A stretch of 64,000 nucleotides of DNA, taken from positions 1 through 64,000 of the forward strand of contig JAQGDQ010000920.1 of NCBI GenBank assembly GCA_030141605.1, given 5' to 3'. The stretch is from Tubiluchus corallicola. Lineage: Eukaryota; Priapulida; Priapulimorpha; Priapulimorphida; Tubiluchidae. The notes beneath the pieces were generated by a model that searched no databases, had not been told where the DNA came from, and worked only from the letters and a program-made list of their open reading frames with translations. Each line of letters starts with the position of its first letter. Position 1 is the stretch's first letter. The position numbers and the translations under genes were made by a program. Below, one piece after another: positions 43,301-55,300 of the stretch.

Positions 43301-46300
43301 ATTATTGGAAAAGTTCGTGCTGCCTGTTTTATGCTTTTAAACTAGCATTTGTTGTTGGGGGGGGGGAGCTTCATATATTCTGCAAGCTAGGATCTAGCTC
43401 TCAAAGCCTCAAGGGAGAGATCTAGTTAGTGTACATGTTCGTGACAGTACCAGTAGCTGTTAATTCATGGAGCGAAGTTCTTGGAACTGGAACTACTTTG
43501 TAACAAAACAGAGCTTGGAACTGGAACTACTTTGTAACAAAACAGAGCTTAGAACTGGAGCTACTTTGTAACAAAACAGAGCTTAGAACTGGAGCTACTT
43601 TGTAACAAAACAGAGCTTGGAACTGGAGCTACTTTGTAACAAAACAGAGCTTAGAACTGGAGCTACTTTGTAACAAAACAGAGCTTAGAACTGGAGCTAC
43701 TTTGTAACAAAACAGAGCTTAGAACTGGAGCTACTTTGTAACAAAACAGAGCTTAGAACTGGAGCTACTTTGTAACAAAACAGAGCTTAGAACTGGAGCT
43801 ACTTTGTAACAAAACAGAGCTTAGAACTGGAGCTACTTTGTAACAAAACAGAGCTTAGAACTGGAGCTACTTTGTAACAAAACAGAGCTTAGAACTGGAG
43901 CTACTTTGTAACAAAACAGAGCTTAGAACTGGAGCTACTTTGTAACAAAACAGAGCTTAGAACTGGAGCTTTGTCACAGAGGGACTTGGAATTAAAATTA
44001 ATTTCTTTTTATGTTCCATGTTAACACCTAGGAGTTAATTGTTAACTTTTGATATTTTTTAACATTTTCGACGTTTTCAACTTGCTTTCCTTAGTCAGGT
44101 ATCCCATCAAAAAAAAGAAAAAGTATTTGTTTTCAAGAATATTTAACAGATGCCTGCTATCTTATAAGGTCATTTACCTTTTTGGATTATTCCGTGCAAA
44201 ATGGACAGAAACTTATGCAGCGAATGGGAACTGAACTTAGTTCTTTTTAGTGCAAGCGAGTTAGAACTAGTTCCTTTTGCCAAAACATCAGAGGAACTAT
44301 GAACTTGACTTAGTTTCTGTTGTCATGATGGTACTAGGAACTGGAAGAATTCAATTCAATTCAATTTATTTATCTCTATAATGCTGCTATAAAACATGAT
44401 TAATGAAAGAATCTTTAATAAGTTTTGAAGAATGGTTAAAATGTATAGATCTAAAACTAGAGAAAGGATAGCGAAAAGACTATAAAGTTACTTAGTCTGC
44501 TATCCTTTACCGAATATAGATAAAATGATTTTTAGACACTGGTGGGCATTAATGTTGTCAGTTTAATTTAGGAAACATCAGTAATTTTAAATTATGACAT
44601 TTGCTATATAATCCAGAGTAAGGAATATATATGTAGTTTAATTAGCGGGCAACAAAATGTTTCTAAGAAGTTCCTAAAACTGGGGGTCGAAGTTTTACAA
44701 CCCTGATAATCATTTAGAGTAATTCATTTAGTTTAGATCCTGAGGCATCTTATCCATTTTTGAACTATATGTGTTCACTGGAAGAGATAATTAGCTGTAG
44801 GCTAAAGTGTTTGTCCTCATGATTGTCGTTTATTGATCTGGCCTTTGTTACTTAACCTTGATCAGTGAGCAGACAGAGACATTATTGAAAGTGTTTTCTT
44901 ACATTTACGTAGTCTGTTGTACGTCGCTTGAAGACAGAAATGTATCATTCCATGCTTCTTCTTCTTCTTCTTCTTCTTCTTCTTTAATGAATCACACATC
45001 CAGGGACATGATTCTGCTCACCTCTCTATGCCAGGACTTCCTACATGCTGCAATGCCCCAAGTGCATTTATTTCTAGGGATCAATGCTGATGTGTTTAAA
45101 TCTTTCTGTGCAAAATCTAAGTATGTTAACATTTGTCCTCCTGCAGGTTTTTTAGCTCGTTCTATGGCTTGTTGAAGAGCTATCTTCACTGGACTATCAT
45201 CAGGTAGTCTAAGCGTGTGCCCAATCCATCTTAAACGTCGTCTTTTTATTTTTCTTGTCCAAGATTCTTCTTTTATTTTTTCATATAGATCTTTGTTTGA
45301 AATTTTCTGTGACCATCTAATACCCAAAATGTTTCTGTAATTTCGCTTTTGAAATGCATCGATTTCAGCTTTATGATTTGCTTTTAATGTCCAGAGCTCA
45401 GAGTTATACAGAAATACAGTTTTCAACTAATTCTGAGAATATTCTAATTTTTGTTTCCAAAGAAATCTTCCTATTTTCAAAAACTTTTGTGAGTATGTAC
45501 TCAAAATTCCATGCACCAGAACCTTAAAGAAGCTAACAAAGCGGAAATCTTTGTAGTGCCTTTGCTGTGTTATCCACCCGTAATTTCACGAGCTTTTCCG
45601 TTTTTACTGCAAATGCGCTTTACTGTCCGGTTAAATATTTAACGCCCAATCAATTTAGCGCGTTGTAAACAGATGTTTTCTTGAACTTTTAAAGAAAGTA
45701 TGATTTTAGGTTTTTCAATTGAGTGTTGCTTAGTTAACTTGAACATGGAAAAGACAGAAATATAGATTTCATCGTAAGATTGATATTAGTGCACCAGTTG
45801 AATTTGCAGAAAAATTCACAGAATATCAGAGAAGTTTTTTGATTATTTGTTTTTCTTTGCTTATTTATCCAGTTCGCTCTATGTTTTATTTATTGTAAAT
45901 GGTAAAAGAGAGCCATTTTATCTAATCCCATCTATATCTGGGAGCAGTATTGCAGATAAAACCCCTGAACCAGTTTCCATGGCTGTCACCCATCCAATTA
46001 CTGCTGAACCAGTTTCCATGGCAGTCACCCGTCCAATTACTGCTAAACCAGTTTGCATGGCAGTCACCCATCCAATTACTGCTGAACCAGTTTGCATGGC
46101 AGTCACCCATCCAATTACTGCTGAACCAGTTTCCATGGCAGTCACCCACCAATTACTGCTGAACCAGTTTGCATGGCAGTCACCCATCCAATTACTGCTG
46201 AACCAGTTTCCATGGCAGTCACCCATCCAATTACTGCTGAACCAGTTTCCATGGCTGTCACCTATCCAATTACTCCTGAACCAGTTTCCATGTCAGTCAC

Positions 46301-49300
46301 CCATCCAATTACTCTTGAACCAGTTTCCATTTCAGTCACCCATCCAATTACTCCTGAACTAGGTTCCATGGCAGTCACCCATCCAATTACTGGACGTTTG
46401 TTTACCCCAGAACTAAGTTTATATGCAATATATGGCTTTGGCTTCACAAATGTAATCGTAGATTTAATGCCACTTAGTGTTAATTGTGATTTTTTTATTT
46501 CATCTGTTACCTGTTCTTGTAGGTGATGTTGAACTGTATGATTTGCGACTAAAGCCTGAAGCATTGGTAAGAAAATATTTTATAGTTGTTATTAACGTAG
46601 TTTTTTACCTTACTACTTTTCCAAAAAAAATTAGTATGTACTTATTTCTGGTAAATTAGATTAGTTTTTCCATTTGGTAAATTTTATGTATAGATATTGG
46701 AGATCATTACAAATTTTTATGTCAAAATTCACTGTTAGACATTCTCGCTAATTTGTTTGCAAATTTTGGAAAAACTTTGTGTATTAACACCAGGCATTTG
46801 TTTAAACACTTAACTTTCAAATTAAATAACTACATTATTTATGATTCGTGTTTCTAATGCCTAATTTAAACTTTATTGTAGGCTGAATTGGACCTTCCCA
46901 TAGAGGTCAAGGCAGGCTTTGTAGGTACGAAATATTAAAAAACCTTTTATACGTGACACAAAAAGGTGGCAAAATGCAGAAATAATGCAGGCTTTCCAAA
47001 GAGAAGCAGTCCAAATGCCATGTTTAAATACAAAGTGTATAGAAATTATAAATACTTTTGAACTTTAAACATGTAGTACATATTAAAACTTATATAAAAA
47101 TTATTATATAAAAATATATGTTAGAGTTACTGTATACAGACTATTAAAAATGTTGGAAAATTATCTTTGCTTTGGCAGAGTTTAATTATTTTGTATAAAA
47201 GCTTAAAGTTGCCCGATTTATAACATATGCAGTTGTCTGTACAATACGTGTGTGTGTTAAATACATTCATATACTTCTTATTAAAGTAATTCATGCACCA
47301 TTCAAACCCTTTATTTCTGTTGCTTTATGTAAGGTAAATACATTCATATAGTTCTTATTAACATAATTCATGTGTCATTCACACCCTTTATTTCTGTTGC
47401 TTTATGTAAGGTTAAATACATTCATATAGTTCTTATTAACATAATTCATGTGTCATTCACACCCTTTATTTCTGTTGCTTTATGTAAGGTTAAATACATT
47501 CATATAGTTCTTATTAACATAATTCATGCGTCATTCACACCCTTTATTTCTGTTGCTTTATGTAAGGTTAAATACATTCATATAGTTCTTATTAACATAA
47601 TTCATGTGTCATTCAAACCCTTTATTTCTGTTGCTTTATGTAAGGTAAATACATTCATATAGTTCTTATTAACATAATTCATGTGTCATTCACACCCTTT
47701 ATTTCTGTTGCTTTATGTAAGGTTAAATACATTCATATAGTTCTTATTAACATAATTCATGTGTCATTCACACCCTTTATTTCTGTTGCTTTATGTAAGG
47801 TAAATACATTCATATAGTTCTTATTAACATAATTCATGTGTCATTCACACCCTTTATTTCTGTTGCTTTATGTAAGGTTAAATACATTCATATAGTTCTT
47901 ATTAAAGTAATTCATGCGTCATTCAAACCCTTTATTTCTGTTGCTTTATGTAGGATGTTATACATCTGTGGTTATATACATTCTTATACTTATTAAAGTA
48001 ATTCATGCACCATTCACACCCTTTATTTCTGTTGCTTTATGTAAGGTTAAATACATTCATATACTTCTTATTAAAGTAATTATGATTGTAGAACTTTGCT
48101 AAGTAAACGCCCTGCAATGTACTTATGTTATTATTATGAATTTATTTCACAGCAACTCAAACATACATACAAATTGATATTACATTGAAAAAAAAAACTA
48201 TGCGAGTTACTGTGAGGAGGGTGAAGGAGTATTGAGCTTTCGAGTCCTCCTCCAGATAAGTGAAACAATTGAGAATTAACATTACATTTTCATCAGTTAT
48301 AACGTACATTAGAACAAAATAAGTTTTGTTAGTAACTTGAGATCAGGATGAGTAAAATTGTGAGTTAATTATACCGTTGTAGTAAGTAATTCTTTGATGC
48401 TTTTTTAAATTGATAAAGATTAAGAGTTTTCATTTCACGCGGAATTGATGACCATATTTTAATAACATTATATTTTGATGACCGTTTCATTATATTTGTT
48501 TTTCGAAGAGGGAGTACATAGTTTCCGACTGAATATCTTGTGTAATGATCATGTTGATTTGAAACTGGACTAAAGTATGACTGAAAAGCTGGTGGAAGTA
48601 GTGAATTATGATACTGATACATGAAATGAAGACAATACATGTTCTATATTTCTTTCACTTTAAGAGTTTTAACAGACAAGTAAATTATATTTGTGGGATG
48701 GTCATACCTTCCATGATATATTAGTTTGAGAATTTTGTTCTGGGTAATTATGTAATATAGTACTTCTTATATTTTGATCTCAGGTCAGCATTTTCATTGA
48801 CCATTCTATTAGGGAACTTTTAGTTCACTGTATTTATTCTGCATAGATATTTATGTCCACAAATGTTTTTGTGCCTGACTTAAATAGCTCACATGAGACA
48901 GCATTTGCTGGTAAACATGAAGATTGCATGTTTATACGATGTTATCGACTGAATTATCTTCAGTTTCATTTGGTTAGGTGCCACCAGATGTAGCTGCTCA
49001 ATACATCAGACTTTTCGTTCTAAAAAACTGAAAAGCAATGAACTCGTAGGCATCTTTGGGGATTGCATTCGAAGTTTGAAAATACGTTTTTGTGCAAATA
49101 CTTGTTTAGGAGTTAACAAAGCGCTGCTTGCGGTTATGATGGAAACTGCATAAAAATTCTATAGTATTATTCCTCATTATATTTTTAAATTGTCTTAAGC
49201 ACCAGAAACGGTTTTTTACATTTTGTATTTGAAAATTCACCAGCGCCTGACAGTTTAATACAATGTGAATTCTTATTAAATGTGTCCACATTTCTGTACA

Positions 49301-52300
49301 GACTAAGCATTACTTAGCTCCTGTGCAGAATGAGCTGATGAATGTTATTAATTATCTTTTCACAACAACAAATGTCAACAGTAGTTTATCACATTGACTG
49401 TGACCCCAACATATCTGTTATAATGATCTAAATATTGATATTTTATACAAACAGGTAAGCTAAGTCTTAACATACCGTGGACCTCTCTCTACACTTCGCC
49501 GGTCATCGCTGACTTGGAAGAGGTATACGTCTTGGCCGCCCCAATAAGTGACCGCAAATATGATGCAGACCTGGAAAAACAGCTACTTCGTGCTCATAAA
49601 CGCAGCATCCTGGAAAGCCTGGAAGTTGCTGCTCCAGAAAAAGAGGATCCCACATTTCTGGAAAAGCTTGTCACTACGATCACGAACAATCTACAGGTGT
49701 AGTTGTCTTTTTTCTGTTGTAAATGGTGATTTCTGTTCTATACGCCATGCAAATACGAGTATTCTTATTTGTTCTAATAAAAATTTTTTAGTCAGGCCTT
49801 ACGTTTACAACGGTGATACGTAATTCTGTGCACTATTTATTGTAGATCTTCATTAGGAATATTCACATCCGATACGAGGACACGGTGACAGACAGGGAGC
49901 ACCCAATCGCATTTGGAATCACCTTGCATAATCTGTCTGCTGAAACCACTAATAATAAATGGAAGCCAACTCAGCTAGACACTAGTGCAACTACAGTGTA
50001 CAAGGTAAATTGTGGTAATCCGTGTGAAAGTCATGTTTGAGGTTGTAGTTCAACACTTTGTAGAAAACGAATAAAACACTGTACTACATATCTGCACAAA
50101 ACTGAAAACGTTTATTAGACTACATACACATATGTAGAATGACTGCTGCACTGCACTGAGAGTGTGAGTTAGACAGTGACTAGAAAGTAATTCCAGTCAG
50201 TATATATAGCTAGAAGTAACTATGCAAACTTGGCTTCGCAAAAACCATTACATTAAAATAGGGAGAGATCCAGTGAGTATGCATATTCACTGGACCGAAC
50301 AATTATACTAGGGGTGAGTTTAGCTAGTAAAATGTAAAGTGATTAGTCAATAGATGGCAGCACCTAAAAATATACAGTTACAACTTCCACAATCCATGTG
50401 AGCATTGTAACAACATGAATATTGTAGCTGTGTAGCTATGTAGGGCAAACTAAAATAGATTTTATAATTTTGATGGTGTGGAAATAAAAATTTTGTGACT
50501 GGTACTGGAAGCTTTTTATTTTGAAGCTGTGCCATAATTGGGGGTAATACTATGCTTTGTCATTTTATTAACTAAATGTGGCACATTGACTTAACTGGCA
50601 AAACTGTTGTTAGTTTAAAAACTTTGTAACTAGATTTAGAGAAATTTATTGCTCAAGTAAATAGTAGGAGTATATTTTGTCTTGCACATTTTTAAAAAGC
50701 CTTGAATTATATGGAATTTGTTTACTTCAGAAGCAGTTTACAATTCTCCGCACAATTTAAATACCCGAAGCCTAATCCCAACCCTAACCCCAGCTCTAAC
50801 CCTAATCCTAATGTGGTTCAAGAACTGATTCGTTGTATGTGGGGAATTGTAAACTTTAGCCGCTTACTGCAAATACTGCAAATCATGTAAAGTTGTTGGT
50901 TATGAACAACTATGCCGTAATGAGTTGCCGGGTTCTTGTGTTATAAGTTTGTCGTTATCCTATCGCTAATTCCAGAACAAGCAATCTAAAACAAATTAGG
51001 ACAAATACCCACTACGGAACGAATTCTGTAATCAAGCAAGCAATTCTACTATGGAATTCTCTCCCATTACAGGTTAAACAAATCAAGTCCCTATCAGCAT
51101 TTAAAACAAAATTAAAATCACTAATATTAACCAGATATGAAATACCATCACAGCAGTACGACAACATACACACTAATTCAGAATTCATATATCCACGGCC
51201 ATATTAATTAAATCATAACTTTTTCATTTTTTGTGCATAGTTGTAAATATGTTTGATTTTATTCGTCGTTACTTTCCATTACTGCACAGTAGTTTAGATT
51301 GCACTGACGCATTTGCCTTTAGCAGTGTAAGCTTTTATTAACTATCACTGATTGATCATCTCTGTAAAGTATTTATCAGTGATTATCAATGTATTTTACT
51401 GGCAAATAAAGATTATATATATATAATAGTTAAGCACTTTTGTTTGGCTGTTGTAAAACTTTTAAATTATTAGCAGTGATTGGGTATTGGGTAATTTGTG
51501 ACTGAGAGGTGAACATTTAATGTAAATTCACTTATATAACTCATAACAGCTTACATGTCCAATTGTAATGCCGTTTCTTGTTGCGTGAGCTGCTAGTGTT
51601 CTATTAAACCTTGTGAATGCAAGCTACGGATAAATTACAGAATGTAAGTGACAGAAATTAATCATTTGTGTGCTTGCATACCAAAGCCATCCATAAGTCG
51701 GTATAGTTAAAACTGCATTATGGTGCTTCAAAGAAGAATAGCCCAAAAATTTTGTCAGTTTTTCGTATTTTGTAAATACCAATGCCAAATGTATTGGACT
51801 TTTATGTTTTAGCATCAATTTATCGAAAAAGTGTTCGAAAAACACTAAAAATTTAACTTTGTAGTTCCTTAACTCACTTTTCTGTCTAGAAACTAGTACT
51901 GCTATTGCAAAAAACTCCTATTTCCAAACTCCGATAGTAGCTCGTGGAAGCGGTCATTTTGCTGCATATTTTTTCTGTTGCCAAGCCCAGATCTTCGTCA
52001 GGAAGAGCCATCTACTGGATTTAAGCATAACTTCAATGTGTTTTTGCAAAGTCCTTAGCAACCAAAGTTTGCACGGCTGCTAAGTATTTTGTAGAGACGC
52101 GACAAAAAAAAAACAATGGCAAATTTTATCAGCGATTTTCTCAATATTATGTTTTTCGGTGCGTAGCTTGCACCTCTACTTCAACGTGGATTATCTCAGT
52201 TTAGAAATGACAGTGAGTGATCAACTTGGTACAAAAATGATCCTCATGAAATGGAGATTAAAGATATGTGAACAACTAAAAAAAACTTAATTGCTGACTT

Positions 52301-55300
52301 ATGGATGATTTTGTTATGCAAGCTCACATTTGTCGATGCATTTGTTTATGTATTTATTACTCATTGTTAGAACGACTTTCATAAATGAAACTTTGCATTT
52401 AGTGAAAACTGTGTCTTATGCAGATAATCAAGTTGGAAGAATTATCTGTCTACATGATGCCCCATTGCACGATCGACAATCTGTTACTAGCTCAAGAGGA
52501 ATTTTTAAAATGGAAGATGCTTATGAAACAGTCGTTAATTACACACACTATAAACGGAGAGAAATTTACATTTGGTAGGCACATTTTTTCTTCTCTTGCT
52601 ATCAGCATTACTGCAAACTTGTCATCAAAGTCATCTGAGTTTTCGCTGATTAGCAAAAATGTTAATTTTCTAGTGACAACTGCAAGGAAAACTGCAATTA
52701 AAGGAAAACCGGATGATTGTGTAAACACTAGTTCAGAATAAAGAATGCTCTAAAATATTGAAAACTACAATAGCTTATTTTAAATCAAAGCTTAGATTAA
52801 ATAATAAATACCTTGCATAGTAAAATTTCGTTAAACTTTCAAAGCTACGCGCGGCTCAATGAATCTACTAAGATTGGCAGCGGCGCCTTTTTGCACAAGC
52901 TGTGGTTAGTTTCTGACGTAAGCAATAGCTATGTTCGGTTGCCATTAATTAACTTTTTAGCTAATTATTCAAATATAAGGAACAAATGTTAACTTTTATA
53001 GGCAAGAAAATGTATATTTTGGACAGTAAATTAAAATGAGATTGAGTCTAAAGAATCGTCCGGTCTTCCTTTAATCTTTATCAACTCAGAGCTCTCTTTG
53101 CTGAATTTTTACACACAAATTCTTTGTGGTACTGTTGTGTAAATGCCACGTGATACGTTTTAATTACCACTTCAATTTAAATAATCGATGTACCGCGGTA
53201 AAACATTCAGCACCTGCATGTAAATGTAAATATTTGAACACAGTGAAGGACATCTGTTGGCACCTTCAGAAGAAAATGCCTTTTTAACACACTTCTGTAT
53301 CCTGCAAGCTGATATTTAATGATCAGTGGCAAGGTGTACGTTCTTATGTTGATGCTTATGGCAGTACTAAAACCTAGTCCGTGCTCAAGGATAATATTTT
53401 AAGATGAGGTGCTGGACCAATAGCGTGTCTTAACCAAGTTCTGATGTGTTACTTCATTAATGACGGAAACGGCCAGAGACGAAATAGCAGATGATGCTTG
53501 TGGCAGTACTAAAACCTAGGTCGTGTTCAAGGATAATATTTTAAGATGAGGTGCTGAACCAACAACGGTACATCTTAGCCAAGTTCTGATGTGTTACTTC
53601 CTTAATAAGGGAAATAGCCAGAGGAAATAGCAGATGAAAACGTTTCTTGTCACTAACCATGAACTTTGTTTCCTAAGCATGTAATCACGCCGCTCGATCG
53701 CATGCCATTTCCTTCTCAGTATGGTAATGAAACCTCTATAGAGTGTGAAGCTTCAACTCAATCTACAATCTTCACCAAGTAGCAACTATATGACCCCCAT
53801 TATATATCCAGTTTCTATTTTTTAACGCGTATTTGTTGTTATTTTAATCATAGTATTGAAGCCATTATCAGCTGTTGCTAAAGTCATCATTAACAAGTCC
53901 GATGACAGCAACGTACCAAAACTGCTTGTCGACTTCGTTCTACCTGACATGTTTGTTGCACTGAGTCGTCAGCAGGTGAGTACAACAGGTTTTGCAAATG
54001 TTCTTTCTACCTGCTCCATGCCAGCAGGTATGTTATGTTTTCTTGTAGCACTTGTAAGTACTTTTTTAGTTTTATCGTTTAATCTGCAAATTAAGAAAAA
54101 CATACATAAAGTTTGAGCCTAATAAGTCGAAACAAAATATTGTGTAGCAAAAAATACTCAAATGCAAAATACATAGTTAATTAAATAGTAAAAATGTAAG
54201 CTAAAGTATTATAGCACATTTTCTGACATGCGAATGCAAATTTAGAAGTTCAGAAAAGGAGTGGTGTAATTTTCTTAATTATTTATATCATAGCAGCATA
54301 TAGTTGGCTCAAAGATCAAATACATGTAGCACCAAGACAAGGAAAAATACAAATATTTGGCAACACAATAACAAAAATTAGCGCCTCAATTCACATATTA
54401 AGCTTTTAGCACGTCAGTGCTATGCTCACACCTTTTACCTGCCTTATACTCCTGCCACCTGGTGCTTGAAATTCAGGAAATATCCTCATAGCTCTTTTGC
54501 TCTTGTTTTACAGTCAATCAAAACTCGTGACCTGATACGTTGTTTGTTTTTAGTTGCTCACACTGGTCGACATGGCCGAATCTTTCCGCATGATGAACGT
54601 CAATAGACAATTTCGAAAATTTAATCCCGAAGTTGATATAATTGGCAATGCATCGGCCTGGTGGCATTATGCTTACAAATGCGTTTTGGAGGAATACATT
54701 AGACCTTACTCATGGAGCAGAATCAAGGCACACAGGTAACGTTTGTTTTGTTGTATTGTGTAAAATATCTGTTGTAATTGTAATGTATTATCACTCCAGC
54801 ATGTATTTTTACATTACGATTCGCATTATTATCTTAAACTATTATGCACGATTATAACTAGGAAAATGAAATATAGTTACAATAATTGTAACAGAACTAC
54901 ATTTGTATACTATAGCGTTGTATAGTTAGGGAAAAATTCTAAATATAATTACAAAAATTTAACAGAAGTATATTAACATAGTTACTAAACTACATAATAG
55001 TTTGTCAACAAGAAATAGATGCTGCATGGTGGTCAAGAAGCAAAGCTTGTAAGACCATCATGAAAAGTGAAAAAAACGACTCAATTTACAAGAGAGAGAA
55101 TTAGAAAAACAGAGAATAGTTAAGATAAAATAATAGACAGAGATAGAGAAAAGAGAAAAGAAGTGAATTAGAAAGAAGTTAGGAAGAAATTACAGAGAAA
55201 CTGTAATTGTCTATTAGTGATCCTCTGATCGATGACAGTTCTAGAAAGATTGTTTTTTTTTGTTTAGAGATCTAGAGTGTTTAAAAAAGAAAGTTTAAGT

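Noticed and set aside
43480..43970. CRISPR-like array
   Set aside because: Repeats are directly contiguous with no unique spacers, no cas genes, and the genome is eukaryotic; a minisatellite explains it. The same applies to 61980-62949 and 47256-48088.
45847..46362. 171-codon ORF of 13-residue repeats as a repeat protein gene
   Set aside because: The unit is 39 bp and open in several frames on both strands, so ORF length follows from unit length. It lies inside a VPS13 intron with no start or splice support.
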